64,000 nt of DNA from Cohnella ginsengisoli (GCF_029525555.1 NZ_JAPDHZ010000003.1:1612001-1676000); one strand, 5' to 3'. Shown: positions 46,043 to 55,861, numbered from the stretch's first letter. Notes: generated by a model not told the origin, from the sequence alone. Numbers and translations: made by a program.

Positions 46043-46915
46043 TTGCTCAGAACCAACTTTGGATTCCGATACGCGGAACCGACGGATGCCTTGATGGCGA
46101 TCCGGACGATCGGCTGGGAGAGCGCCGTGAGCGACAGCTACCGCTGGAACGGGCGGACGCGCGGGGACAAGTTCGCGCTGTTCCAGTACACCTTGTCGGG
46201 GGAAGGCAATCTGACGATCGGGGGCAAGCATTATCGCATTCCGAAGCACCACGGTTTTTTCGTAACCGTGCCGGACAATCACGAGTATTACTACAGCCCG
46301 GATGCCGGCGGCGAGCCTTGGGAGTTTATCTTTTTGACGGCGGCGGGCCGGCATGTCGAAGGCTACTGGAACGATATCGTCGCGAAGGCCGGGCCGGTCG
46401 TGTCGTTCAAGCCGAACGCGCAGCCGATCGCCATGCTGTGGGAGATGATGGAGAATGCACAGGCGAAAACGGGGCTCGACAAGTACGAGCTGTCCGTCCG
46501 TCTGTACGAATGGATCGTGGCCTGCCTGCGGGCCGTCGACGGCAAGCCGGACGCCGGACGCCCCGTTCCCGATGCGGTCGCCGCCGCCTTGAAGTTCATG
46601 GACGCGCAATACCACCGCTTCCTGACGCTGGAGCAGATCGCCGCCGAAGCCGGCATGTCCAAGTATCACTTTTGCAGGCTTTTCCTGAAGCATACCGGCA
46701 TTACGCCGATCCATTATCTGACCAAGATCCGGATCGAACAGGCGTCCCGGCTCCTCCGGCAGACCAACCAGCCCATCGGGGCCATCGCCGCGGCGACCGG
46801 CTTCGACAACGGCAGCTACTTCGGCAAAGTGTTCCGCAAGCTGATGGACGCTTCGCCCCAGCAGTTCCGCGACAGTACGGACGACATCCCCGAGCACCAC
46901 ATTTTTATCGACTGA
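46043..46915 (+). CDS. AraC family transcriptional regulator
   Basis: 290 residues from a TTG after GGAGGT. The N-terminal AraC sugar-binding domain has LSGEGNLTIGGKHYRIPKHH, and the C-terminal helix-turn-helix pair is LEQIAAEAGMSKYHFCRLFL and IGAIAAATGFDNGSYFGKVF. It probably controls the GH4 gene downstream and/or the divergent esterase gene. Confidence 0.88.
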   Translation: MLRTNFGFRYAEPTDALMAIRTIGWESAVSDSYRWNGRTRGDKFALFQYTLSGEGNLTIGGKHYRIPKHHGFFVTVPDNHEYYYSPDAGGEPWEFIFLTAAGRHVEGYWNDIVAKAGPVVSFKPNAQPIAMLWEMMENAQAKTGLDKYELSVRLYEWIVACLRAVDGKPDAGRPVPDAVAAALKFMDAQYHRFLTLEQIAAEAGMSKYHFCRLFLKHTGITPIHYLTKIRIEQASRLLRQTNQPIGAIAAATGFDNGSYFGKVFRKLMDASPQQFRDSTDDIPEHHIFID

Positions 46916-46920
46916 CACAC

Positions 46921-46964
46921 CGTTCGCGAACGGCGCAATATTTTATCAATCCGGTGAAAATATT
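46921..46964. promoter_or_regulatory. Palindromes between the AraC and GH4 genes
   Basis: CGTTCGCGAACG (46921-46932) is a perfect palindrome, and AATATTTT ... AAAATATT (46937-46964) is an inverted repeat with a 12-nt spacer. Either may be an operator or a weak terminator. Confidence 0.35.
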
Positions 46965-47052
46965 ATGCTATTTACGCCCCGCATATCAGGATTCTATGAT
47001 ATTAGCCGAGAGGATGTAATGCGCAATTATTTCATACGGAGGTCGATATAAA

Positions 47053-48445
47053 ATGTTGAAAATCGCAATGATCGGGGCCGGAAGCATTAACTTTACCCGC
47101 AGGTTGATCATGGACTTGATGGCGGTGCCCGAATTCCGCGATACCGAATTCCGGCTGATGGACATCGATCCGGAGACGCTCGAGATGGTGACCAAGCTGA
47201 GCGAGCGCATGCTCGAGACGAACGGCCTGACGGACGTTAAGATCGTGCCGACGACCAGCCAGCGCGAAGCGATCAAGGACGCCGACTACGTCATCTGCCT
47301 CGCTCGCGTCGGCGGTCTCGAGGCGTACCGCCACGACATCGAGATCCCGCTCAAGTACGGCGTCGAGCAATGCGTCGGCGACACGCTCGGCCCCGGCGGC
47401 GTATTCTTCGCGCTTCGCACGATCCCGGTGCTGCTCGACATCGCCAAGGACATGCGGGAGCTCGCGCCGAACGCGCTGCTGCTCAACTATTCCAACCCGA
47501 TGGCGATGAATACGTGGGCCATCCGGCGCGCCGGCGGCGTCCGGGTCGTCGGCCTGTGCCACGGCGTGCAGCATGGCCACGAGCAGATCGCCGAAGCGTT
47601 CGGCCTGCCTCAGGACGAGATCGACCAGATTTGCGCGGGCATTAACCACCAGACGTGGTTCGTCAACATTTCCCACAAGGGCAAGGATCTGACGCCGCAT
47701 CTACTCGAAGCGTTCGAGAACCACCCGACGCTGCCGCAAAGAGAGCCGTGCCGCATCGACGTGCTGCGCAGGTTCGGCTACTACTCGACGGAGTCGAACG
47801 GTCACTTGAGCGAATACCTCCCCCTGGTACCGCAAGAAATCCGCCGACATGTCCAAGTGGATCAACGACAAGGAATGGATCGGCGGGGTGACGGCGGGTT
47901 ATCTGGAGCACTGCCTGACGCGCTTCGTCGACTACAAGGAGACGTACCCGAAGATGCTGAGCGGCGAGATCGCGTCCATCCCGCTCGGACAGCGCTCGGA
48001 GGAGCACGGCTCGTACATCATCGAGGCGCTGGAGACGGGGAAGACGTACCGCGGGAACTTCAACATCGAGAACCGCGGCATGATCACGAACCTGCCGGAC
48101 GGCGCCACGATCGAGATCCCGTGCTACGTGGACCGCAACGGCATCGCGCCGACGTACATCGGCGACCTCCCGATGGCCTGCGCCGCCACCTGCCGCGCCA
48201 GCATCAGCGTGCAGGAGATGGCCGTCGAAGCCGCGCTGACCGGCAACCGCGAGCTCGTGAAGCTCGCCGTGCTGCACGACCCGCTCACGGCCGCCGTCTG
48301 CAGCACCGAGCAGGTATGGCGCATGGTCGACGAGATGCTGGAAGCGCTCGCGCCCTGGCTGCCCCAGTTCAACGGCGAAGGCCGTACCTGGCCGGACCTT
48401 CCGCAGCCGGCGGGCGACCTGTATCACTTCACGCGCGGGAAATAA
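47053..48445 (+). CDS. GH4 family glycosidase, alpha-galactosidase/alpha-glucosidase type (frame broken)
   Basis: About 463 residues. The NAD fold is KIAMIGAGSINFTRR, and the family signatures are CVGDTLGPGGVFFALRTIP, LLLNYSNPMAMNTW, GLCHGVQHGHEQIA (the metal-binding Cys and His) and GINHQTWFVN. The frame breaks in a run of five C at 47820-47824. Deleting one gives EYLPWYRKKSADMSKW. The start follows GGAGG. The enzyme uses NAD+ and a divalent metal to cleave glycosides in the cytosol. Which glycoside is open. Confidence 0.88.
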
Positions 48446-48466
48446 GCTTTGGAATACGCAATAAAG

Positions 48467-48500
48467 CAGCGGCAGCCGCCTTGGCTGCCGCCGCTTCGTT
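48467..48500 (+). terminator. Terminator of the GH4 gene
   Basis: AGCGGCAGCC - GCCTT - GGCTGCCG(CC)GCT imperfect stem with a short T tract. It ends just before the sigma-G-like promoter. Confidence 0.55.
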
Positions 48501-48502
48501 TT

Positions 48503-48532
48503 GCATAGACGAATCCCGCTTCGCCCATAATA
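48503..48532 (+). promoter_or_regulatory. Sigma-G-like promoter of the germination operon
   Basis: GCATA at 48503-48507 and CATAATA at 48526-48532 with an 18-bp spacer, agreeing with the sigma-G consensus for forespore genes. The predicted start is near 48539, about 32 bp before gerA. Confidence 0.65.
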
Positions 48533-48570
48533 TTCCTGCTAAGGAATCCGTCGCAAAGGGGTGAACGGTC

Positions 48571-50025
48571 TTGAACGCCAACGCCGTCAGTCGGAGCCTG
48601 AAGGAAAACGAAGCCTATCTCAGGCAACGGTTCCACCCGAGCTCGGATATCGTTTTCCGCGCCTTCGCGCTGCAGGACCGGACGCCGCTGCTGCTCGTCT
48701 ACCTGGACGGCATGGCGAGCGTCGAGAGCATCGAGGGTAACGTACTGAAGCCATTGCTCTTCGGCGGATTGCCGGAGGGCATCGACCGCATGCGGACGCT
48801 GGCGGAGACATTCAGGCGCGAATGGGTGCCGCTAGCGAACGTGCTGACGGACGAATCGCTCGAGAGCCTCGTCAAGCATATTTTGCAGGGCAATATGGCG
48901 ATCCTGGCGGACGGCGAAGCGTCGGCGCTCGTCGCGCAGGTCCAGGGCTACGAGAAGCGAAGCATCCAGGAGCCGCTCAAGGAGTCGACGCTGCGCGGAT
49001 CGAAGGAAGGCTTCGTCGAAAATATCCGCACGAATCAGTCGCTGATCCGGCGGCGAATCTTGCACGCGGACCTGAAGATGGAATCTTTTACGATCGGCGA
49101 ATATACGCGCACCGAAGTCATGCTCGTCTACATGCAAGGAAAAGCGGACGAAAAGGTGCTGGCCAGCGTTCGGGAGAAGCTGAAGGGCATCGAATTGGAA
49201 GGCGTCATCGACTCGTCCTATATCGAGGAATGGATCGAAAACAACTCGTTTTCTTTGTTTTCGCAAATTCAAAATACCGAGCGTCCCGACATCGTAACCG
49301 CGAGCCTGCTCCAGGGAAAGGTCGCCCTCCTCACGAGCGGAACGCCGTTCGCGCTCGTCCTTCCCGTTTCTTTCTGGTCCGGGCTGCAGTCCGCGGACGA
49401 CTACTTCGAGAGATTCACGTTCGTGATGCTCACCCGGTTCATCCGGTACGTCATGACCTTCATCTCCTTCGCCTTGCCGGCGATCTACGTGGCGCTCTCG
49501 ACCTTCCATCCGGAGATGGTGCCGAGCTATCTCATGATCAGCATCGCGACCGCGCGGGAGAACTCGCCGTTCCCGACGGTGATCGAGGTGTTCCTGATGA
49601 TGTTCGTCTTCGACGGGCTGCAAGAGGCCGGCGTCCACCTCCCCAATCAGCTGGGTCCGGTCGTCAGCATCATCGGCGCGCTCGTCATCGGGCAGGCCGC
49701 CGTCGAAGCCGGCATCATCTCTACGCCCATCATCATCGTCATTTCTTTGACGGGCGTCGCCGCGTACACGATACCCCGGTACAGCGCCACTCTCCCCTTC
49801 CGGCTCCTCCGCTACATGCTGCTATTCGTTGCGGGCATGCTCGGCTTCGTCGGCTTCGCCTACGGCATCATCTTCCTGCTGATCCACCTGGTCATGCTGG
49901 AGTCGTTCGGCACGCCGTACTTGAGCCCGGTCGCGCCGTTCGACGGCAAGCGGATCAAGGACCTGTTCATCCGATACCCGTTCTGGATGAAAAACGGCAG
50001 GAACAAGAAAGGACGCCAAAGCTGA
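48571..50025 (+). CDS. Spore germination receptor subunit A (GerA/GerKA family)
   Basis: 484 residues from a TTG with AAAGGGG before it. The N-terminal soluble domain (1-280) is followed by about five to six helices, with SFALPAIYVALSTFHPEMVP and the NSPFPT-like RENSPFPTVIEVFLMMF typical of GerA subunits. It sits in the inner spore membrane and is part of the nutrient receptor. Its stop overlaps the start of the next gene. The frame is intact. Confidence 0.92.
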   Translation: MNANAVSRSLKENEAYLRQRFHPSSDIVFRAFALQDRTPLLLVYLDGMASVESIEGNVLKPLLFGGLPEGIDRMRTLAETFRREWVPLANVLTDESLESLVKHILQGNMAILADGEASALVAQVQGYEKRSIQEPLKESTLRGSKEGFVENIRTNQSLIRRRILHADLKMESFTIGEYTRTEVMLVYMQGKADEKVLASVREKLKGIELEGVIDSSYIEEWIENNSFSLFSQIQNTERPDIVTASLLQGKVALLTSGTPFALVLPVSFWSGLQSADDYFERFTFVMLTRFIRYVMTFISFALPAIYVALSTFHPEMVPSYLMISIATARENSPFPTVIEVFLMMFVFDGLQEAGVHLPNQLGPVVSIIGALVIGQAAVEAGIISTPIIIVISLTGVAAYTIPRYSATLPFRLLRYMLLFVAGMLGFVGFAYGIIFLLIHLVMLESFGTPYLSPVAPFDGKRIKDLFIRYPFWMKNGRNKKGRQS

Positions 50026-51185
50026 TGCGGTCCTTATTTCTTCTGCCCTGCTGTCTTTTCGCATGGGTCGCATTATCGGCCTGCAAGGACTTCGTCGAGC
50101 CGAATCAGCTCGCCTTCGTGATGGGGACGGCCGTCGACCGGGCGGAAGACGGACTGATCGAGGTCAGCGATCAGATCGTCATTCCGTCGCAGTTAAGCGG
50201 ACCGCGGGATAAGGGCGGCGGAAGCGATGCCGGGAGCTCTATCGTCATGTCCGCGACCGGCAGGGACGTGTTCGAAGCCTCCGAAAAAATCCAGAGAAAA
50301 ATGTCCCGGAGACTCATGACGAGTCACCGCGTTTTGATCGCGGTCAGCGAAGCCTTCTTCAATGAGGACGACGCCGGCAAATTATTCGACAAGCTGGGAC
50401 GGGATCCCGCCAACAACATGCGCGACACGACGATCGTGGTGCGAGGCGGCAGCGCCAAGGAGATCCTCATGCTTCGGCATCCCCTGGAGCGTCTCACGAG
50501 CATCGCCGCCGGGAAGGAGCTTCAGATCAACGGGTTGACGCACTTTTCGTCCAGGCAGCTCATCCTTGAGCACTATACCGACGGCGTTCGTCCCTTGCTG
50601 CCGGTGCTGCAGATCAGGAAGCTGAAGACGGGCGTCAAGGCGCCCGTACCGTTCGCCGCGCTGTCCGGCTTTGCCGTCTTGAACAAACAGCTCCGCGTCA
50701 AAGGCATCCTGGATGAAGACGAGAGCGCCGCCGCGGTCTGGATGTCGGGCAAGGGAGCTTATCAGGGCATGACGATCCCCTGGAAAAACGGGCAGGGCTA
50801 TCTGTCCTTCAGGCTCGTGCACCTCAAGCGCAAGATTCGCACGAGAAGCTGCGGCGATTCGAAATGCGCCGAATTGGTGGTCAAAGCGCAAGCTTACCTC
50901 TTGGAAAACACCACCTCGCTCGACCTGTCCCAAATCCGGAACATGACCGACACGGAAAGGTACATGAACGCGGAAATTCAAAAAGAATTCCAACGGACGG
51001 TAAACAAGGTTCAACAGTGGGGACCCGACATCTTCGGCATCGGCGAGCATCTGCACCGGCATAATCCGTATTGGTGGAAAAACCGGCGGAAAAGTTGGGA
51101 CGAGCAATTCAAAACGCTCGACTTGAACGTCAAAGCCGATATTCGGCTCGTCTCCGTGGGTTCGAGCGGCGGGCAAATGAAATGA
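50025..51185 (+). CDS. Spore germination lipoprotein subunit C (GerC family)
   Basis: 386 residues. The lipoprotein signal LLPCCLFAWVALSAC is followed by the Ger(x)C family sequence (NQLAFVMGTAVDRAEDGLIE, SRRLMTSHRVLIAVSE, FDKLGRDPANNMRD) and ends in the conserved helical domain. ATGA overlap with gerA. The order A-C-B is one of the common receptor layouts. Confidence 0.9.
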   Translation: MRSLFLLPCCLFAWVALSACKDFVEPNQLAFVMGTAVDRAEDGLIEVSDQIVIPSQLSGPRDKGGGSDAGSSIVMSATGRDVFEASEKIQRKMSRRLMTSHRVLIAVSEAFFNEDDAGKLFDKLGRDPANNMRDTTIVVRGGSAKEILMLRHPLERLTSIAAGKELQINGLTHFSSRQLILEHYTDGVRPLLPVLQIRKLKTGVKAPVPFAALSGFAVLNKQLRVKGILDEDESAAAVWMSGKGAYQGMTIPWKNGQGYLSFRLVHLKRKIRTRSCGDSKCAELVVKAQAYLLENTTSLDLSQIRNMTDTERYMNAEIQKEFQRTVNKVQQWGPDIFGIGEHLHRHNPYWWKNRRKSWDEQFKTLDLNVKADIRLVSVGSSGGQMK

Positions 51186-51208
51186 ATGCGCAGCGAGGGG
51201 GGAGCACG

Positions 51209-52304
51209 ATGAAATTAAGCGGCTACCAGTTGTTCTGGATGACCAGCATCTCGTCCATGATCATGTTCTCTTACATTCCGATCACGATTGCCGTCAACGA
51301 GGCGCGTCAGGACGCTTGGATCTCGATCCTCCTCGGGGGGAGGCCTCATGATGGGCGTGACCTGGATGACGCTGCGGCTATGCATGCAAAATCGGGGCAA
51401 GTCGCTGGTGCGAATGACGAAGGACCTGCTCGGCACCGTCTTCGGCAAAATCGTCGTCACGGTTTACTTCGCGCATTGGTTCCTGCAGATGTCCGCGACC
51501 GTCAAGGACATGGCGAACTTTCAAAACCTCGTCATGCTTCACAACACGCCGATGCCCGCAGTCCTCCTGTGCATGCTCTTCCTCGTCTTTTACGCGGTGT
51601 ACAAAGGCGGAATCACGGCGGTCAGCCGGTGCGCGGAGGTGATCGGTCCCGTCTTCATCTTGATCTTGTACGTTCAACTGTTCCTGAATCCGCAGGAAAT
51701 GGACCTGAAGCGGATCCTCCCCGTTTACGCCGATTCCGGATGGCTGGCGATCGGCATGGGGGCCTTCAATTCGTTTAATTATATGCTTGACCCTACGATC
51801 ATCCTCATGCTTTACTTTTTTGCCGAAAACAAACGGACCGCGTCGCGCGGGATCTTGTGGGGAACCGCGGTGTCCGCGGGCTGGGGCCTGCTCGCGACAT
51901 TCGCGATGCTGACCGTGACTGGTCCGGACATGGCGGCCAAAATGGTCGTTCCCGTCTACTCGCTGACGAAGATGGTATCCATCCTCAACTTTATCCAAAA
52001 CATCGACGTCTTCTATATCCCGCTCTGGCTGCTCGGCGCCTTCATCAAGCTGGCGATCTGCTTGTTTATCCTCAGCTACGGGCTGGCCGAATGGAGCGGC
52101 TACCGCAACTGGAGACGAATCGCAGGCCTATTGACAGTCGTATGGCTGGGCTATGTCCTTTATAGCGCGCGGATCGTGCAGCTGTCGTACTTGTTTCGCA
52201 ATGTTTGGCTGACCGACGTATTCTACCCCGCGCTCTACATCGCGCTCCCCCTCCTGCTGTGGATCGTCGGCAGCATCCGCAAGCGGCAGCAAGCGGCGAG
52301 CTGA
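51209..52304 (+). CDS. Spore germination receptor subunit B (GerB/endospore permease, frame broken)
   Basis: About 364 residues, ten helices, single-domain APC-type permease (GYQLFWMTSISSMIMFSYIP, ...). The frame breaks at a run of six G at 51334-51339. Removing one gives ISILLGGLMMGVTWMTLRL. The start at 51209 follows GGGGGGAG. It completes the receptor with the A and C subunits. Confidence 0.88.
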
Positions 52305-52331
52305 CGTTCAGACGTTCGCGAAGCGGAGTTT

Positions 52332-52358
52332 TGTCACACAACCGGAGCCTCCGTCGTT
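52332..52358 (+). promoter_or_regulatory. ECF41-type promoter of the AhpD-like gene
   Basis: TGTCACA at 52332-52338 and CGTT at 52355-52358 with a 16-bp spacer, identical in layout to the sigma-factor and azoreductase promoters at 55690 and 55785. Confidence 0.65.
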
Positions 52359-52404
52359 ATATCTATGCAGGACAAAACAACATTACCGAGGAGGCGTTAC
52401 GGAT

Positions 52405-52884
52405 ATGACGCAACGCATTAACTACATGGCGCAATCGCCCGAGTTTTTCAAGAAAATGATGGAGTTCAGCAACGCGGAGCATGGCAGCTCCGTCGAACTG
52501 AAAATTCTCGATCTCGTTCACATCCGTGCCTCTCAGATCAACGGCTGCGGCTTCTGCCTGGATATGCACGTCAAGCAAGCGAAGATCAATGGCGAGAGCG
52601 AGCTGCGCCTCTACCATCTGCCGATCTGGCGCGAATCGACGTTGTTCAGCCCCCGCGAGCGCGCCGCGTTGGCGTGGACCGAGATCCTGACCAAGCTGCC
52701 GGAGCATGGCGTGCCGGACGACGTGTACGAGCGCGTGCGCGGGGAGTATTCGGAAAAAGAGCTGTCCGACCTGACGTTCTCCGTCATGGCGATCAATGCG
52801 TGGAACCGGATCAACGTCGCCTTTAAAACCGTGCCGGGCTCGGCGGACGCTGCGTTCGGATTGGCCAAGGCGGGCTTGAGCTAA
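52405..52884 (+). CDS. Carboxymuconolactone decarboxylase/AhpD-like protein
   Basis: 159 residues with the AhpD-type redox site NGCGFCLDMHVKQAK (CxxC plus His) near residue 48. Such proteins act in peroxide defence or small-molecule peroxidase activity, and are frequent partners of ECF41 sigma factors. It is monocistronic, behind an ECF41-type promoter, with a terminator downstream. The frame is intact. Confidence 0.9.
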   Translation: MTQRINYMAQSPEFFKKMMEFSNAEHGSSVELKILDLVHIRASQINGCGFCLDMHVKQAKINGESELRLYHLPIWRESTLFSPRERAALAWTEILTKLPEHGVPDDVYERVRGEYSEKELSDLTFSVMAINAWNRINVAFKTVPGSADAAFGLAKAGLS

Positions 52885-52900
52885 GCCGACGTGTAAAATG

Positions 52901-52945
52901 AAAGGTACAGTCCCCTTGAACTTCTAATGGGGGCTGTACCTTTTT
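52901..52945 (+). terminator. Terminator of the AhpD-like gene
   Basis: AAAGGTACAG ... CTGTACCTTT stem with CCCC/GGGG continuation, then five T. Confidence 0.85.
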
Positions 52946-53024
52946 GCGCGTCGTTAAGCGCGTGCGCCGGAAATCGCCGGAGTTCCCGAGCGCCGGAGTC
53001 AAGCTCTTTGGCCGCGCTTCTGAG

Positions 53025-53165
53025 CTCACTTTCTCGCTTACAAGAGACTACCGGGCATGCTCTCCCTGCAGCAGCGCATTCCTCGCTTACAGCGCCTGCC
53101 TCCGCGGACCGCGCCGCTCCAACCGCGCATTTCTCGCTTACAGGAGACCGCTCTCCCTGCAGCAA
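53025..53165. repeat. Degenerate ~50-bp repeat, three copies, in a 300-bp gene-free gap
   Basis: TCTCGCTTACA recurs three times at spacings of about 50 bp, and CTCTCCCTGCAGCA occurs twice. No coding region is supported between the terminator and the TetR gene. Confidence 0.5.
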
Positions 53166-53245
53166 CACGATCATGAACAAAAGTCCATTAGTCAACCGTT
53201 GCGCATGCTATTCTATAGAAAACTGAGCAGAGGAGATCGCGCGAA

Positions 53246-53797
53246 ATGGAAAAGCCGGCCAAGGCGGACAGACGAATCCTGCGCACCCGGGACGCCATTA
53301 CGAAGGCGTTCCTTGCGCTCGTGTCGGAAAAGGATCTCGACCACATCACGATCAACGATATCGCCGACCGAGCCAACGTCAACCGCGGCACTCTGTATCT
53401 TCACTACGCCGACAAATACGACCTGCTCGATCAATGCATCAAAGACCATCTCGACAAGATGCTCGCCGCCTGCGCCGCGGAAGCGATCAATCCGATCGAC
53501 GACCTTAAGCCGATGTTTTCTTACTTCGAAGCGAATTTCGCGTTTTTCTATGCGATGCTGTCCAATCAGAAAACGTCCGTCTTCCGCGATCGGCTGCTTC
53601 AGAGCATCGCTGCCGGCACCAAGGCGAAGATCGGCGCGCAGGCCGTTCGGCAGAACATAGACCTGGAGCTGGTCGCCCGCTTCTTGGCCTCCGCCTTCGT
53701 CGGCACCGCGGAATGGTGGATCCTGAACCGGATGCCGCTTCCCGCCGAGCTCGCAGCCAAGCAAGTCGGCGAGTTGTTCGAGAAATACGTGCTGTGA
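53246..53797 (+). CDS. TetR family transcriptional regulator
   Basis: 183 residues. The N-terminal helix-turn-helix (ITINDIADRANVNRGTLYLH, YADKYDLLDQCI) is typical TetR, and the C-terminal helical ligand domain ends FEKYVL. It precedes the SDR gene on the same strand, and a perfect inverted repeat sits over that gene's promoter, so repression of the SDR gene is likely. The start follows AGAGGAG. Confidence 0.9.
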   Translation: MEKPAKADRRILRTRDAITKAFLALVSEKDLDHITINDIADRANVNRGTLYLHYADKYDLLDQCIKDHLDKMLAACAAEAINPIDDLKPMFSYFEANFAFFYAMLSNQKTSVFRDRLLQSIAAGTKAKIGAQAVRQNIDLELVARFLASAFVGTAEWWILNRMPLPAELAAKQVGELFEKYVL

Positions 53798-53885
53798 ACC
53801 GCGGTGCCGGATATGGCGCCCTATGAGATATTAGACAATGTGCCCCCATACGTCGGATATCGTACAAAACGGCATGGATTAACGA

Positions 53886-53946
53886 TTGAACGGTCGCCGC
53901 TTCTCTTTATAATAAAAATCAGCAATAGTCAGATATGCGACTATTG
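53886..53946 (+). promoter_or_regulatory. Promoter and putative TetR operator of the SDR gene
   Basis: TTGAAC (53886-53891) and TATAAT (53908-53913) with a 16-bp spacer. CAATAGTC - 8 bp - GACTATTG (53923-53946) is a perfect inverted repeat just past the predicted start site. Confidence 0.6.
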
Positions 53947-53979
53947 TTGAATAAATAATAAATAGAGGAGTGGGATTCC

Positions 53980-54721
53980 ATGCAAAACGTAAACGAGAAA
54001 GTCGTCGTCATCACCGGCGCTTCCAGCGGAATCGGGGGAAGCCGCGGCCAAGCTGCTCGCGCACCAAGGCGCCAAGGTCGTACTGGCTGCCAGAAGGGAA
54101 GACCGGCTGAAGGCTGTCGTCGAACAGATCCGACGGGACGGCGGACAAGCCGTCTCGATTCAAGCGGACGTCGCTTCGTACGACGATATGAAAAAGCTCG
54201 CGGACTTCGCCTTGAAGCAGTACGGCCGCATCGATGCGCTCGTCAACAATGCGGGCGTCATGCCCGCCTCCCGGCTAAGCGAGCTGCGGGTCGACGAGTG
54301 GGACCGCATGATCGACGTCAACGTCAAAGGCGTCCTGTACGGCATCGCGGCGGTGCTGCCCGTCATGAGAGAACAGCGATCGGGACATATCGTCAACCTC
54401 TCCTCGGTGGCAGGCTACCACGTCAATCCGACATCCGCCGTATACAGCGCGACCAAGTTCGCCGTCCGGGCGATCTCGGAGGGGCTGCGGCAGGAGGAAT
54501 CGCCCGCTTCCCGCATCCGGTCGACCATCGTCTCTCCCGGCTTGACGGAGACGGAGCTGCTTGACTCGATCGGCAGTCCCGAGACGAAAGCGATGACCAA
54601 CCAGATCGCCGGCATGGGCATCTCTCCGTATGCGATCGCCCGCGCAATCGCCTTCGCGCTTAACGAGCCTGACGATGTGTCCGTGAATGAGATCGTAGTC
54701 AGGCCGACCGCGCTTCCCTAA
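53980..54721 (+). CDS. Short-chain dehydrogenase/reductase (frame broken)
   Basis: About 246 residues. TGASSGIGEAAAKLLAHQGA after repair, NNAGV near residue 88, and the catalytic YSATKFA. The frame breaks in a run of five G at 54034-54038. Removing one restores GIGEAAAKLL. It overlaps the 3' end of the sigma-factor gene on the other strand by 4 bp. An NAD(P)-dependent oxidoreductase, probably for an aldehyde or quinone-type substrate; substrate unknown. SDR genes also commonly sit beside ECF41 sigma factors. Confidence 0.88.
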
Positions 54722-55633
54722 TCTCCAGACTCGAACAGACCGACTTTTTCCGAAATTCCGCCTTCCGCGAGATGCTGCAGCTTGTCCGGATTCCGGATCA
54801 GATAAAGCTCTCGGATGAGATTCTCCTCTACGCGCAGCAGTCCGATCGTTTGGATGCCGCCCGTCTCCGACCGGATAACGATGCCCAGCTGTCCATTCAT
54901 ATGCCCCAATTCCATCAGCACCTTGCCGTCGAATGTCGCAGATTGAAGCACCGGACCAAGCAAGAACTTCGCCACCAGGTCGCGGGAAACGATCGGTCGG
55001 GCCGCGGCGAGCACCTTGCCCCCTCCGTCCGCGACGAGCACGACGTCCGGATCGAGCATCGTCAGCACGCGATTGACGTTGCCTGCCTTGAGCGCGTCCA
55101 AAAAAGCCGTCCACCCACTGCCGCTGCTCCGCTTCGGGGCGCGCATGCTCCTCTTCGGCCGACAGCCCCATCTTTGCGCTCGCGCGGCTGAACAGCTTGC
55201 GGCAGTTCGGCTCGCTTTTCTCGATGAGCTGGGCAATCTCCTTGTACGCGAATCCGAGCGCCTCGCGGAGGACGAACACGATGCGCTCCGAGGGCGACAG
55301 CCGCTCCAGCAGCACGATCATGCCGTACGTGAGCAGATCCTCGCGGAGGACCGCCTCCATCGCGTCGTCGTCCGAGCTTGGAAAAGGCTCCGGCAGCCAC
55401 TCGCCGAAATATTCCTCGCGCTTTTTCCGCGCGGATTTGAGCAGGTCCTTGCAACGGTTCGTGACCATTTTGCACAGATAAGCCTTCGGCTCGGCCAGCC
55501 GCTCGGGCGGCACGTTCGCGATCTTGATGAACACGTCCTGCACCGCGTCCTCCGCGTCGGATACCGATCCTGTCAGCTGATAAGCAAGCTTGAACAGCAA
55601 AGCTTTATATTTCGTATATAACTGCGCTTGCAT
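54718..55633 (-). CDS. ECF41-type RNA polymerase sigma factor with SnoaL-like tail (frame broken)
   Basis: About 305 residues. Sigma2 (LFKLAYQLTGSVSDAEDAVQ), sigma4 (ERLSPSERIVFVLREALGFA, ...) and then a C-terminal NTF2/SnoaL-like domain. Both ECF41 hallmarks are present: GEWLPEPF in the linker and DGGGKVLAAARPI in the tail, which regulates activity without an anti-sigma factor. The start at 55633 follows GGACGG. The frame breaks near 55107, where one extra G between D and A joins WVD to AFLDALKAGN. It probably drives its own gene and two neighbours from matching promoters. Confidence 0.87.
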
Positions 55634-55689
55634 AGATGCCGTCCACTTCCATTCGCATGGGCTTCGGCGTAGAGTCCGCCTGTTAATAA

Positions 55690-55716
55690 AACGAGGCCGG
55701 CTCTTGCTTTGTGACA
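55690..55716 (-). promoter_or_regulatory. ECF41-type promoter of the sigma-factor gene
   Basis: On the minus strand TGTCACA (55716-55710), 16 bp, CGTT (55693-55690). It lies 57 bp before the start codon, consistent with autoregulation. Confidence 0.65.
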
Positions 55717-55784
55717 GCATTCGCCGCGCTTTTTCAGCCGATGGTCACGCGTATTCTTTCCTGCCGACGGCTTCATATGCCCAT

Positions 55785-55811
55785 TGTCACAGAACGGAAG
55801 AGACCGTCGTT
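55785..55811 (+). promoter_or_regulatory. ECF41-type promoter of the azoreductase gene
   Basis: TGTCACA at 55785-55791, 16 bp, CGTT at 55808-55811, 51 bp before the azoreductase start. Confidence 0.65.
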
Positions 55812-55861
55812 CTATGTCCGTCATTCCGCAATCATACTCCCTATAGAAGGACGTGCATCTC

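Noticed and set aside
53820..53880. Possible ECF41 promoter before the SDR gene
   Set aside because: No TGTCACA element is present; a sigma-A promoter with a TetR-type operator explains the region.
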